Below, one piece after another: positions 47,072 through 56,175 of a stretch of DNA of 64,000 nt. Origin of the DNA: Polaromonas sp. C04 (lineage in GTDB: Bacteria > Pseudomonadota > Gammaproteobacteria > Burkholderiales > Burkholderiaceae_C); the NCBI RefSeq assembly GCF_002002705.1, contig NZ_MUNS01000022.1, positions 186,001-250,000 of the forward strand. Reading direction: 5' to 3'. Numbering within the stretch: the stretch's first letter is position 1; every line of letters starts with the position of its first letter. Both the position numbers and the translations under genes were made by a program. Under the pieces are notes generated by a model that made no database searches, had not been told where the DNA came from, and saw only the letters and a list, made by a program, of their open reading frames with translations.

Positions 47072-47105
47072 GTAAAAACCAGATGTCCAACAAAAATTGT
47101 TCTTT

Positions 47106-47942
47106 TCAGGATGACGAAGCGTCGGCGGCCACCTTCTGTGCCGCCTCCTGCGCCAGGCGCAGCCGCTCGCGGCTGTTGGTCAGGTGAATGCGCATCGCGG
47201 CCCGGGCCGCCTCGGGGTCGCGCCGGGCGATGGCCGCATAGATCTCTTCATGCTCGCGGTTGACCCGGCTCGAATAGGCGCCGCCGCGGTCGAGATTTCG
47301 AATGGCGCTGATGCGCGTGCGCGGAATGATGGTGGTGCCCAGGTGGCTCAGGATGTCGGCGAAATACGGGTTGCCGGTCGACTGGGCAATTTGCAGGTGA
47401 AAGCGGAAATCCGGCGCCACGGTGTCCCCGGCCACCCCCACGTTGCGCTCGAATTCGTCGAGCGCCTCGCGCATCACCAGCAGTTGCTCCTCGGTGCGGC
47501 GGCTGGCCGCCAGCCCGGCCGACTCGGTTTCAAGGCTGATGCGCAGTTCGAGCACCGCGAGCACGTCGACCGAGGTTGCGATCTCGCCCGGGTCCAGCCG
47601 GAACATTCCGCTGGCACGCGGCTGCAGCACGAATGTGCCCACGCCATGGTGCGTTTCGACCAGCTCCGCCGCCTGCAGTTTGGACAGGGCCTCGCGCACC
47701 ACGGTCCGGCTGACGCCAAAGGCACGCATGATCTCGGACTCCGTCGGCAGCTTGTCGCCGGGGCGCAGGGCGCCGTCGCGGATCCGCCCGCTCAGGTCAT
47801 CCACCAGACCATGCGCCAGCCCGCGCGCACGCTGGCGCGGCCGACCCACGAAACCATCCGGCAACCCGTGCGCGTCAGCCTCTGCCGCGATTTTCACCGT
47901 CGGTTCATGAATCAAGGGTTTACCCGTAACTGATGGCGTCAT
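47106..47942 (-). CDS. GntR-family (FadR-like) regulator of aldarate/uronate genes
   Basis: 278 residues. The N-terminal winged helix is GDKLPTESEIMRAFGVSRTVVREALSKLQAAELVETHHGVGTFV. The FCD-type effector domain holds LELRISLETESAGLAA, DFRFHLQIAQSTGN and REHEEIYAAIARRD. It lies between kdgD and the divergent udh gene, with palindromes at both sides. An aldarate or uronate is the likely effector, by analogy with ExuR/UxuR/GudR-type FadR proteins. Confidence 0.87.
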   Translation of the reverse strand: MTPSVTGKPLIHEPTVKIAAEADAHGLPDGFVGRPRQRARGLAHGLVDDLSGRIRDGALRPGDKLPTESEIMRAFGVSRTVVREALSKLQAAELVETHHGVGTFVLQPRASGMFRLDPGEIATSVDVLAVLELRISLETESAGLAASRRTEEQLLVMREALDEFERNVGVAGDTVAPDFRFHLQIAQSTGNPYFADILSHLGTTIIPRTRISAIRNLDRGGAYSSRVNREHEEIYAAIARRDPEAARAAMRIHLTNSRERLRLAQEAAQKVAADASSS

Positions 47943-47963
47943 ATTGTGATCATAATACGCAAC

Positions 47964-47978
47964 TTGTTGTACGACAAC
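47964..47978. promoter_or_regulatory. Candidate GntR operator in the udh promoter
   Basis: GTTGT-ACG-ACAAC at 47966-47978 is a perfect 5+5 inverted repeat, extended by TT on the left. It sits 22 bp upstream of the GntR start codon and about 50 bp before udh. Size and symmetry fit FadR-type operators. Confidence 0.55.
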
Positions 47979-48027
47979 CTATAACTTGATTTTTACTCAG
48001 TCCATGTTTCCTGATAACGGGTCGATC

Positions 48028-48861
48028 ATGCCAACTTCTTCCGATTCCCGAACAACCACGGCTCACCGGTTTGATCGCCTGCTGCTGACCGGCGCCGCCG
48101 GCAGCCTGGGCAAGGTGCTGCGCGAAAGCCTTCGCCCGTGCGCGAACGTATTGCGGCTGTCCGACGTCGCGGCGCTCTCCCCCGCACAAGGGGAGCATGA
48201 AGAGGTCGTGCCCTGCAACCTGGCCGACAAGGGCGCCGTCGATGCGCTCGTGGCGGGCTGCGACGCCATCGTGCATCTGGGCGGCGTCTCGGTGGAGCGG
48301 CCTTTCGAGGAAGTCCTCGAGGCCAACATCAAGGGCGTGTTCCACATCTACGAGGGTGCGCGCCGGCACGGCGTGAAGCGTGTCGTGTTCGCAAGCTCCA
48401 ACCACGTCATCGGCTTCTACAGCCAGAGCGAGCGTATCGATGCCCATGCGCCGAAGCGCCCCGACGGCTACTACGGGCTGTCGAAGTCGTTTGGCGAAGA
48501 CGTCGCGCAGTTCTACTTCGACCGCTGGGGCATCGAGACGGTGAGCGTCCGCATCGGCTCCGCGTTTGCGGAGCCGGCCAACCGCCGCATGATGAGCACC
48601 TGGCTCAGCTACCGCGACCTCACCACGCTGATCGGGAAGTCGCTCTTCACGCCGGGCGTGCGGCACACGGTGGTGTATGGCATGTCGGCGAACCGCGATG
48701 TGTGGTGGGACAACGGCGCCGCTGCACTGCTGGGCTTCGCGGCGCAGGACACGTCGGAGGTGTTCCGCGACAAGATCGAGGCGCAGCCGCCGGTCGCGCC
48801 CACTGACCCGAACGCCATCTACCAGGGCGGCGCCTTTACCGCGCAAGGTCCGTTCGAATGA
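48028..48861 (+). CDS. udh: Uronate dehydrogenase
   Basis: 277 residues if the ATG at 48028 is used; in-frame ATG 48004 and TTG 47986 are also possible. Extended SDR: LLLTGAAGSLGKVL, then SSNHVIGFYSQ with Ser, and YYGLSKSFGED with the Tyr-x3-Lys pair. It oxidises D-galacturonate or D-glucuronate to aldarolactones with NAD. It is followed by garD, giving the entry branch that feeds the divergent kdgD operon. Confidence 0.9.
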   Translation: MPTSSDSRTTTAHRFDRLLLTGAAGSLGKVLRESLRPCANVLRLSDVAALSPAQGEHEEVVPCNLADKGAVDALVAGCDAIVHLGGVSVERPFEEVLEANIKGVFHIYEGARRHGVKRVVFASSNHVIGFYSQSERIDAHAPKRPDGYYGLSKSFGEDVAQFYFDRWGIETVSVRIGSAFAEPANRRMMSTWLSYRDLTTLIGKSLFTPGVRHTVVYGMSANRDVWWDNGAAALLGFAAQDTSEVFRDKIEAQPPVAPTDPNAIYQGGAFTAQGPFE

Positions 48862-48945
48862 GGGAAATTCGCCGCCATTTTTTTGCGGCCTGCCGGGCCG
48901 ACCGGGCCGAAAGCGCCCCACTCAACCACTAAGCGAAAGACCACC

Positions 48946-50535
48946 ATGACAGCCCCCTTGAGTTCGCCGCCGCTGTACATCACGATGCACGAGCACGACA
49001 ACGTCGCGATCATCGCCAACGACGGTGGCCTGCCGGCAGGCACCGTGTTTGCGTCAGGCCTCAAGCTCATCGACAAGGTGCCGCAGGGTCACAAGGTCTC
49101 GCTGCTCGACCTGCCGGCCGGCACGCCGGTGCTGCGCTACAACGTGGTGATCGGGCGCACGACGCGCGACGTTCCGGCGGGCAGCTGGGTGCACGAGCGC
49201 CTGCTCGAGATGCCCGGGGCCCGCTCGCTCGAAGGCCTGCCGATCGCCAACGCCAGGCCGCCCGCGATGCCGCCGCTCGAGGGCTACACCTTCGAGGGCT
49301 ATCGCAATGCCGACGGCTCGGTGGGCTCGCGCAACATCCTGGCGATCACCCAGACCGTGCAGTGCGTGGCCGGCGTGACCGCGTTCGCCGTGCAGCGCAT
49401 CAAGGCCGAGCTGCTGCCCCGCTTTCCCAACGTTGACGACGTGGTGGCGCTGGAGCACGGCTACGGCTGCGGCGTCGCGATCGATGCACCCGGCGCGACC
49501 ATCCCGATCCGCACGCTGCGCAACATCAGCCTGAATCCGAACTTCGGCGGCGAGGTGATGCTGGTCAGCCTGGGCTGCGAGAAGCTGCAGCCCAGGCGTC
49601 TCATGCCGCCCGGCACCATCGCGCTCGTGGACGAGAACAGCGTGGCCGATGTCGGCGTCAACGCGGATGCCAAACTCGACGTGGTCTGCCTGCAGGACGA
49701 GGCACATGTGGGCTTCATGGCGATGGTCGAGTCCATCATGCGCCAGGCCGAAGAGCACCTGGAGCGCCTGAACGCGCGCCGGCGCGAAACCGTGCCGGCC
49801 AGCGAACTGGTGGTGGGCGTGCAGTGCGGCGGCAGCGATGCGTTCAGCGGCGTGACGGCCAACCCCGCGGTCGGCTTTTGCACCGACCTGCTGGTGCGGG
49901 CCGGCGCCACCGTGATGTTCTCGGAAGTGACCGAGGTGCGCGATGGCATCGACCAGCTGACCGCGCGCGCGGCCACGCCCGAAGTGGCCGAGGCCATGAT
50001 CCGCGAGATGGCCTGGTACGACGCCTATCTGCAAAAGGGGCACGCCGACCGCAGTGCCAACACCACGCCCGGCAACAAGATGGGCGGCCTGTCCAACATC
50101 GTCGAGAAGGCCATGGGCTCGATCGTCAAGTCCGGCAGCGCCCCGATCTCGGGCGTGCTCTCGCCCGGCGAGAAGGTGAAGCAGAAGGGCTTGATCTTCG
50201 CCGCCACACCGGCCAGCGACTTCATCTGCGGCACGCTGCAGCTGGCGGCCGGCATCAATCTGCACGTGTTCACGACCGGGCGCGGCACCCCCTACGGGCT
50301 GGCGCAGGTGCCGGTCATCAAGGTGGCCACGCGCAGCGACCTCGCTCGGCGCTGGCACGACCTGATGGACGTGAATGCGGGGCGCATCGCCGACGGCTCC
50401 GCCAGCATCGAAGAGATGGGCTGGGAGCTGTTCCGGCTGATGCTCGATGTCGCCAGCGGGAAGAAGAAAACCTGGGCCGAGCACTGGAAGCTGCACAACG
50501 CGCTGGTGCTGTTCAATCCGGGGCCCGTGACCTGA
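48946..50535 (+). CDS. garD: Galactarate dehydratase (UxaA/GarD family)
   Basis: 529 residues. The SAF-like N-terminal domain begins [23 protein letters not shown]. The catalytic region includes [55 protein letters not shown] and [19 protein letters not shown]. It dehydrates galactarate to 5-keto-4-deoxyglucarate, the KdgD substrate. Together with gudD, both aldarate epimers are covered. Start chosen at the ATG 48946; the frame extends to 48883 without support. Confidence 0.9.
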   Translation: MTAPLSSPPLYITMHEHDNVAIIANDGGLPAGTVFASGLKLIDKVPQGHKVSLLDLPAGTPVLRYNVVIGRTTRDVPAGSWVHERLLEMPGARSLEGLPIANARPPAMPPLEGYTFEGYRNADGSVGSRNILAITQTVQCVAGVTAFAVQRIKAELLPRFPNVDDVVALEHGYGCGVAIDAPGATIPIRTLRNISLNPNFGGEVMLVSLGCEKLQPRRLMPPGTIALVDENSVADVGVNADAKLDVVCLQDEAHVGFMAMVESIMRQAEEHLERLNARRRETVPASELVVGVQCGGSDAFSGVTANPAVGFCTDLLVRAGATVMFSEVTEVRDGIDQLTARAATPEVAEAMIREMAWYDAYLQKGHADRSANTTPGNKMGGLSNIVEKAMGSIVKSGSAPISGVLSPGEKVKQKGLIFAATPASDFICGTLQLAAGINLHVFTTGRGTPYGLAQVPVIKVATRSDLARRWHDLMDVNAGRIADGSASIEEMGWELFRLMLDVASGKKKTWAEHWKLHNALVLFNPGPVT

Positions 50536-50540
50536 ATGCT

Positions 50541-50596
50541 ACACAAAAAATAGCGCCTTGTGCAGATTCCACAAGCGCTGCACTGCTTTTTGACCA
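50541..50596. repeat. Dispersed extragenic repeat, copy 5 (opposite orientation)
   Basis: AAAAAATAGCGCCTTGTGC and CACAAGCGCTGCACTGCTTTTT; its reverse complement lines up with the other copies. CTTGTG and CACAAG arms can form a hairpin. It lies between garD and the Bug gene. Confidence 0.6.
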
Positions 50597-50618
50597 CCAA
50601 CGACTGGAGAGATATCCC

Positions 50619-51599
50619 ATGAAACGCCGTACCCTGATTCACACCGCGCTCGCGTCGCTCACCGCCAGTATGGCCGGCGCGTCCGCATTCGCCCAAGGCA
50701 ACTGGCCCGCCAAGCCCATCAGCTACATCGTGCCCTTTCCCGCGGGCGGCACCACCGACATCCTCGGGCGCCTGATCGGGCAAAAGCTGGGCGCCGCCCT
50801 GGGCACCACCATCGTGATCGAAAACCGCGGCGGCGCGGGCGGCAGCGTGGGCTCGGAAGTCGCGGCGCGTGCAGCGCCCGACGGCTACACCCTGCTGGGC
50901 GGCACCATCAGCTCGCACGCCATCAATGTGAGCCTGTACCCCAAGCTCGGCTACGACCCGGTCAAGTCGTTCACGCCCGTCATCCTGATCGGCTCAAACC
51001 CGGTGGTGCTGATCGTGCGCAAGGACAGCCCCTTCAAGACGCTGCAGGACGTGCTGGCGGCGGCCCGGGCCAAGCCCGGCACCATTTCGTCGGCCTCCGC
51101 CGGCAACGGCACCTCGCAGCACATGACGCTGGAACTGCTGGCCTACAAGTCGGGCACGAAGTTCGTCCATGTGCCATACAAGGGCAGCGGCCCGGCGATC
51201 CAGGACCTGATCGGCGGCCAGGTCGACATGATGTTCGACACCACGGTGGTGGCCGGCCCCTACATCCAGAGCGGCACGCTGCGCGCGATCGCCGTCAGCT
51301 CGGCCAAGCGCCTGGACTCCATGCCCAACGTGCCCACCATCGCCGAGTCGGGCGTGCCGGGCTTCGAAGTGGTGTCGTGGCAAGGCATCTTCGCGCCCGC
51401 CGGCACGCCCAAACCGCTGGTGGAGCGCCTGCACAACGAGATCGCCAAAATCTTGAAAATGCCCGAAATACAGGACAGGCTCAAGGGTCTGGGCATGCAG
51501 CCCGGGAACCTGACGGTCGATCAGTTCGCCGCGTTCCAGAAGGCCGAGGTCGACAAGTGGGCCCAGGTGATCAAGGCCGCGAATCTCAAGCTGGAATAA
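50619..51599 (+). CDS. Bug/TctC-family periplasmic solute-binding protein
   Basis: 326 residues from the ATG at 50619. Signal peptide RRTLIHTALASLTASMAGAS ending AFAQ. Motifs: ISYIVPFPAGGTTDI, IVIENRGGAGGSVGSE and VHVPYKGSGPAIQDLI. It is co-directional with udh and garD (83-bp gap), so a uronate or aldarate ligand is a reasonable guess. Again no TctAB partner. Confidence 0.92.
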   Translation: MKRRTLIHTALASLTASMAGASAFAQGNWPAKPISYIVPFPAGGTTDILGRLIGQKLGAALGTTIVIENRGGAGGSVGSEVAARAAPDGYTLLGGTISSHAINVSLYPKLGYDPVKSFTPVILIGSNPVVLIVRKDSPFKTLQDVLAAARAKPGTISSASAGNGTSQHMTLELLAYKSGTKFVHVPYKGSGPAIQDLIGGQVDMMFDTTVVAGPYIQSGTLRAIAVSSAKRLDSMPNVPTIAESGVPGFEVVSWQGIFAPAGTPKPLVERLHNEIAKILKMPEIQDRLKGLGMQPGNLTVDQFAAFQKAEVDKWAQVIKAANLKLE

Positions 51600-51600
51600 A

Positions 51601-51651
51601 CGACCGCTGGCCCATATGGGGCCTTCACATCACGCTATTGATTCTGTAGCG
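51601..51651. repeat. Dispersed extragenic repeat, copy 6
   Basis: CGCTGGCCCATATGGGGCC and CACGCTATTGATTCTGTAGC. GGCCCATATGGGGCC is itself a near-perfect palindrome. It lies between the convergent Bug and amidohydrolase genes. Confidence 0.6.
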
Positions 51652-51652
51652 A

Positions 51653-52528
51653 TCAGGCTGCCGGCTGATCCAGCCCCAGCAGCCGGACCGCATTCTCTTT
51701 CAGTATCAGGGGCTTCACCTCGGGCTTGAAGCCGGCCTCCTCGAAGTCCTTCATCCAGCGGTCCGGCGTGATCAGCGGATAGTCGCTGCCGAACAGGATG
51801 CGGTCCTTCAGCAGCGTATTCGCGTACTGCACCAGCTGCGGCGGAAAATACTTCGGACTCCAGCCCGACAGGTCGATCCAGATGTTGGGCTTGTGCATCG
51901 CCAGCGAGATCGCTTCGTCCTGCCACGGCCACGACGGGTGGGCGATGATGATCTGCATGTCGGGGAACGCGATGGCGACGTCCTCCAGCAGCATCGGATT
52001 CGAGTTCTGCAGCCGCAGGCCGCCGCCGCAGCGCATGCCGCTGCCGATGCCCGAGTGGCCGCTGTGGAACACGGCGGGCAGCTTGTACTCGTTGATGACC
52101 TCGTAGATCGGCCAGGCCATGTGGTCCTGCGGCTCGAAGCCCTGCACCGTCGGGTGGAACTTGAAGCCCTTGACGCCATACTCCTCGATCAGCTTGCGGG
52201 CTTCGCGCGCGCCCATCTTGCCCTTGTGCGGATCGATGCTGCCGAAGGCGATCATGATGTCGCTGTTCTTCAGTGCCGCTTCGGCAATCTCTTCGTTGGG
52301 GATGCGCCGCCGGCCCATCTGGGTCTCGGCGTCGACCGTGAAGTTGACGAAGCCGATCTTTTTCTCCCGGTAATAGGCTATCGTCTCGTCCATCGTCGGG
52401 CGGCGGTTGGAACGGAAGTATTTGTCGGCCGCGCGGTCGTACTCCTCGCCGTAGTTGTCGAAGGGGTTGCGGCACGACACCTCGAGGTGGGTGTGGGTGT
52501 CGATGGCAACGAGATTCTTGTAATCCAT
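51653..52528 (-). CDS. Amidohydrolase-2 family metal-dependent hydrolase (CouN-like candidate)
   Basis: 291 residues, cytosolic (no leader). Metal-site motifs are AIDTHTHLEV, GFKFHPTVQGF, VFHSGHSG, IIIAHPSWPW and the catalytic Asp region LFGSDYPL. It is divergent from the crotonase/ligase operon across the palindrome-bearing promoter. In Rhodococcus p-hydroxycinnamate clusters an amidohydrolase-family protein is encoded with the ligase, hydratase and SDR genes and is thought to cleave the 3-oxoacyl-CoA. I propose the same role here. A decarboxylase or hydratase of the same superfamily is the alternative. Confidence 0.7.
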   Translation of the reverse strand: MDYKNLVAIDTHTHLEVSCRNPFDNYGEEYDRAADKYFRSNRRPTMDETIAYYREKKIGFVNFTVDAETQMGRRRIPNEEIAEAALKNSDIMIAFGSIDPHKGKMGAREARKLIEEYGVKGFKFHPTVQGFEPQDHMAWPIYEVINEYKLPAVFHSGHSGIGSGMRCGGGLRLQNSNPMLLEDVAIAFPDMQIIIAHPSWPWQDEAISLAMHKPNIWIDLSGWSPKYFPPQLVQYANTLLKDRILFGSDYPLITPDRWMKDFEEAGFKPEVKPLILKENAVRLLGLDQPAA

Positions 52529-52582
52529 ATCGGTCTCCTGAAGTTCGATGAATGCCTGGGTAAACCCTTATCAAAAGCCAAG

Positions 52583-52623
52583 TCAAGTGGCTTGATTTGA
52601 TTATATTTAATAATCATAATCAA
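52583..52623. promoter_or_regulatory. Two palindromes in the hydroxycinnamate promoter, candidate MarR sites
   Basis: TCAAG-TGG-CTTGA spans 52583-52595. TTGATTAT (52597-52604) and ATAATCAA (52616-52623) form an inverted repeat with an 11-bp spacer. Both lie in the AT-rich gap between the divergent amidohydrolase and crotonase genes, ending 20 bp before the crotonase ATG. MarR proteins for hydroxycinnamoyl-CoA (FerC, CouR) bind palindromes of this size. Confidence 0.55.
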
Positions 52624-52643
52624 CCTTCGAAAGAAACACCACC

Positions 52644-53426
52644 ATGAGCAAAAAAGACCTCCAGCTTGACATCCGCGGCGACCACAAGGAAGTCGCCGTG
52701 ATCCGCCTGACTCGCCCCGCCAAACGCAATGCGCTCAGCGACGGCCTGATTCTGGCCCTGCGCGACGTTTTTGAAAACCTGCCCGCCACGGTACGCGCGG
52801 CAGTCATCGACGGCGAAGGCGAGCATTTCTGCGCCGGTCTGGACCTGTCCGAGCTCAAGGAGCGCGACGCAGGCCAGGGCCTGGTCCATTCGCGCATGTG
52901 GCACGCCGCGCTGGAGCGCGTGCAATACGGCCCGGTGCCTGTCATCGCGGTCCTGCACGGCGCGGTGGTCGGCGGCGGGCTGGAGCTGGCCAGCGCCTGC
53001 CATATCCGCGTGGCCGACGACTCCACCTTCTATGCGCTGCCCGAAGGCTCGCGCGGCATCTTCGTGGGCGGCGGCGGCGCGGTGCGCATTCCGCGCCTGA
53101 TCGGCGCCGCGCGCATGACCGACATGATGCTGACGGGGCGCGTCTACAACGCCCAGGACGGCGAGCGCATCGGCCTGGCCCAGTACCTGGTGCCGCAAGG
53201 CCAGGCGTTCGACAAGGCCTTTGAGCTGGCGCAGCGGGTGGCGCAAAACGCACCGCTGACCAACTACGCGCTGATGCACGCGCTGCCGCGCATCGCCGAG
53301 CAGCCGGCCGACCAGGGCTTCCTGACCGAGGCGCTGATGGCCGCCATCGCGCAGAGCGCGCCCGAGGCCAAGACCCGCGTGCGGGACTTCCTCGACGGCC
53401 GCGCCGCCAAGGTCAAAAAAGCCTGA
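52644..53426 (+). CDS. Enoyl-CoA hydratase (hydroxycinnamoyl-CoA hydratase candidate)
   Basis: 260 residues, crotonase fold. The oxyanion-hole motifs are EHFCAGLDLSEL and HGAVVGGGLELASA; an acidic residue in ALPEGSRGIFVGGGG is in the catalytic position. It lies immediately before the feruloyl-CoA synthase gene. It hydrates hydroxycinnamoyl-CoA; whether it also performs the retro-aldol cleavage of ECH/Fcs systems is unclear, but the SDR and amidohydrolase genes nearby, and the absence of a vanillin dehydrogenase, favour hydration only. Confidence 0.8.
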   Translation: MSKKDLQLDIRGDHKEVAVIRLTRPAKRNALSDGLILALRDVFENLPATVRAAVIDGEGEHFCAGLDLSELKERDAGQGLVHSRMWHAALERVQYGPVPVIAVLHGAVVGGGLELASACHIRVADDSTFYALPEGSRGIFVGGGGAVRIPRLIGAARMTDMMLTGRVYNAQDGERIGLAQYLVPQGQAFDKAFELAQRVAQNAPLTNYALMHALPRIAEQPADQGFLTEALMAAIAQSAPEAKTRVRDFLDGRAAKVKKA

Positions 53427-53445
53427 CCTATTGAAGAGCCAGATC

Positions 53446-55323
53446 ATGAGCGAGACAAAACCCTCTTCCGCACCGCGCTACCGCCCCCTGAAATTCGGCG
53501 TCACGCGCGTGCTGCTGCGCGATGGCATCGGGGGCGTGCGCTACCTCGAAGCCGACCAGCCGCTGGCCGACTACGCGGCGCGCATCACCGACCGCTTCCT
53601 GCACTGGGCGCAGACCGCGCCCGAGCGCAGCTTCCTGGCGCGCCGCGTCAAGAATGCCGACGGCAGCACGGGTGACTGGCGCCACATCAGCTACGGCGAG
53701 GCGCTGGTTACCGCACGCGCGGTCGGGCAGGCGTTGCTGGACCGCGGCCTGAGCGCCGAGCGCCCGGTGGTGATCCTGAGCGAGAACAGCCTGGAGCACG
53801 CACAGCTGGCGCTCGGCTGCCTGTACGCGGGAATCCCCTACTGCCCGGCCTCGCCGGCCTACAGCGTGGTCAGCGTGGACTACGAAAAGCTGCGCCACAT
53901 TCTCGAAACACTGACGCCGGGGCTGGTGTTTGCCAGCGACACCGCGCGCTATGGCAAGGCGATCCAGGCCACCGCGGGCCTCGACGTCGAGGTCGTGCTG
54001 CACGAGGGCTCGCTGGACGGCCGTCCCACCACCCCGTTCGCCTCGCTGCTGGCCACCGCGCCGACGCCGCAGGTGGACGCCGCCATGCAGGCCACCGGGC
54101 CGGACACCATCACCAAATTCCTGTTCACCTCGGGCTCGACCAAAAGCCCGAAGGCCGTGATCAATACGCACCGCATGTGGTGCGCCAACCAGCAGCAGAT
54201 GCGCCAGTCCATGCCGGTGCTGGCCGAGGAGCCCCCGGTGCTGGTCGACTGGCTGCCCTGGAACCACACCTTCGGCGGCAACCACAACGTGGGCCTGACG
54301 ATCTATAACGGCGGCACGCTGTACATCGACGACGGCAAGCCCACGCCCGCGCTGATGAGCGAGACCCTGCGCAACCTGCGCGAGATCGCGCCCACGGTGT
54401 ACTTCAACGTGCCCACCGGCTTCGAGGCGATTGCCAACGCCATGAAGACCGATGCGCAACTGCGCAAGACGCTGCTGTCGCGCGTGAAGATGTTCTTCTA
54501 TGCGGGCGCGGCGCTCGCACAGCCGGTCTGGGACAGCCTGCATGCCACGCAGGAGGCCGAGATCGGCGAGCGCATCGTCATGGGCACGGGCTTGGGCATG
54601 ACGGAGTCCTCGCCGTTCGCGGTGTTCGTGACCAGCCCGAATGTGAAGGCCGGCGACATCGGCGTGCCCGCGCCCGGCATCGTGCTCAAGCTGGTGCCGG
54701 TGGACGGCAAGACCGAGGTGCGCTATGCAGGCCCCAACATCACGCCGGGCTATTGGCGCGCGCCCGAGGCCACGGCCGAGGCGTTCGACGACGAAGGTTT
54801 CTTCTGCACCGGCGATGCGGTCCAGTGGATCGACGAGAACGACATTCACCAAGGACTGAAGTTCGACGGGCGCATCGCGGAGGACTTCAAACTGGCCACC
54901 GGCACTTTTGTCAGCGTCGGTCCGCTGCGCGCCAAAATCATTGCGGCGGGCGCGCCCTACATCCAGGACGCCGTGCTCACCGGACTCAACCTCAATGAGG
55001 TCGGCGCGATGATTTTCCCGACGGCCGCCGTGCGCACGCTGAGCGGACTGGATGCCGGCGCGTCGCTGGCCGAGGTGCTTGAGAGCGCACCGGTGCTGGC
55101 GCATTTCAGCCGCGTCTTCACCGAACTGGCGCAGCAATCCACTGGCAGCGCGAACCGCATCGCGCGCGCCATTTTGCTGGCCGAGCCGCCCTCCATCGAC
55201 AAGGGCGAGGTGACCGACAAGGGCTCGATCAACCAGCGCGCCGTGCTCAAGCACCGCGACGCCTTGGTGCGCGCGCTGCACGACGGCACGGCCGCCCACA
55301 TTCTCAAACCCGGCGAACGCTGA
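53446..55323 (+). CDS. fcs: Feruloyl-CoA synthase (hydroxycinnamate:CoA ligase)
   Basis: 625 residues from the ATG at 53446. AMP-forming ligase: P-loop LFTSGSTKSPKAVINTH, DWLPWNHTFGGNHNVG, the adenine motif MGTGLGMTESSPF and YWRAPEATAEAFDDEGFFCTGD. The unusual length and the NHTFGGNHN segment are characteristic of the long feruloyl-CoA synthase subgroup. The C-terminal region (HQGLKFDGRIAEDFKL) replaces the common GRxKD hinge. It activates ferulate, p-coumarate or caffeate. Confidence 0.9.
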   Translation: MSETKPSSAPRYRPLKFGVTRVLLRDGIGGVRYLEADQPLADYAARITDRFLHWAQTAPERSFLARRVKNADGSTGDWRHISYGEALVTARAVGQALLDRGLSAERPVVILSENSLEHAQLALGCLYAGIPYCPASPAYSVVSVDYEKLRHILETLTPGLVFASDTARYGKAIQATAGLDVEVVLHEGSLDGRPTTPFASLLATAPTPQVDAAMQATGPDTITKFLFTSGSTKSPKAVINTHRMWCANQQQMRQSMPVLAEEPPVLVDWLPWNHTFGGNHNVGLTIYNGGTLYIDDGKPTPALMSETLRNLREIAPTVYFNVPTGFEAIANAMKTDAQLRKTLLSRVKMFFYAGAALAQPVWDSLHATQEAEIGERIVMGTGLGMTESSPFAVFVTSPNVKAGDIGVPAPGIVLKLVPVDGKTEVRYAGPNITPGYWRAPEATAEAFDDEGFFCTGDAVQWIDENDIHQGLKFDGRIAEDFKLATGTFVSVGPLRAKIIAAGAPYIQDAVLTGLNLNEVGAMIFPTAAVRTLSGLDAGASLAEVLESAPVLAHFSRVFTELAQQSTGSANRIARAILLAEPPSIDKGEVTDKGSINQRAVLKHRDALVRALHDGTAAHILKPGER

Positions 55324-55335
55324 TATTTTCAAGAG

Positions 55336-55390
55336 AAAGTGCCTGCAGCCCTTATCCAGCCTTCGCATCCAGCTACCAAATTAATAGTGA
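55336..55390. repeat. Dispersed extragenic repeat, copy 7
   Basis: AAAGTGCCTGCAGCCCTTAT and ATCCAGCTACCAAATTAATAG, in the gap between the ligase and SDR genes of the same operon. Because it is transcribed, it could form an RNA hairpin between the two genes. Confidence 0.7.
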
Positions 55391-55406
55391 ACCAGGAGTC
55401 TTCACC

Positions 55407-56171
55407 ATGAACATTCAAGGACATGCCGCACTCGTCACGGGCGGCGGCTCCGGCCTCGGCGAGGCCACCGCGCGCGAACTGGCCCGGCTCGGCGCGAAAG
55501 TCGCCGTGCTCGATGTGAACCTGGCCAACGCCGAAAAGGTCGCAGCAGAAATCAACGGTATCGCCTGCCAGTGCGACATCACCAACACCGACAGCCTGCA
55601 GGCCGCGATCGCCAAGGCCGCCGCCGCCCACGGCCCGGCGCGCATCCTGATGAACATCGCGGGCATCGGCTCGGCCAAGCGCGTGGTCGGCAAGGACGGC
55701 TCGCCCGCCCCTTTGGAAGACTTCGCCAGGGTCATCAACGTCAACCTGATCGGCACCTACAACGCGAGCCGCCTGTTTGCTGCCGAATGCGCCAAGCTGT
55801 CCCCTTTGGCCGACGGCGAGCGCGGCGTGATGCTGTTCACCGCCTCGGTGGCCGCGTTCGACGGCCAGGTCGGCCAGCAGGCCTACAGCGCCTCCAAGGG
55901 CGGCCTGGTCGGCATGACGCTGCCGATGGCGCGCGACCTGGCGCAGCACGGCATCCGCGTCTGCACCATCGCGCCCGGCCTGTTCGCCACGCCGCTCATG
56001 CGGCAGTTGCCCGAGCCCGTGCAGGCCTCGCTGGCCGCGAGCATCCCGTTCCCGCCACGCCTGGGCAAGCCGTCGGAATTCGCCGAACTGGCTGCCCACA
56101 TCGTCACCAACACGCACCTGAATGGCGAAGTCATCCGCCTGGACGGCGCGCTGCGCATGGCGCCCCGGTGA
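55407..56171 (+). CDS. Short-chain dehydrogenase, type II 3-hydroxyacyl-CoA dehydrogenase-like
   Basis: 254 residues, HSD10-like SDR. The cofactor motif is TGGGSGLG (11-18), then NIAGIG, and the catalytic triad Ser147, Tyr160, Lys164 (YSASK). It would oxidise the 3-hydroxy-3-aryl-propionyl-CoA made by the crotonase to the 3-oxo thioester, the CouO-type step. It follows the ligase gene and precedes a thioesterase gene by 4 nt. Confidence 0.85.
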   Translation: MNIQGHAALVTGGGSGLGEATARELARLGAKVAVLDVNLANAEKVAAEINGIACQCDITNTDSLQAAIAKAAAAHGPARILMNIAGIGSAKRVVGKDGSPAPLEDFARVINVNLIGTYNASRLFAAECAKLSPLADGERGVMLFTASVAAFDGQVGQQAYSASKGGLVGMTLPMARDLAQHGIRVCTIAPGLFATPLMRQLPEPVQASLAASIPFPPRLGKPSEFAELAAHIVTNTHLNGEVIRLDGALRMAPR

Positions 56172-56175
56172 ACGC

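Noticed and set aside
53428-55368. 646-codon open frame on the minus strand
   Set aside because: It is antisense to feruloyl-CoA synthase, which has all AMP-ligase motifs.
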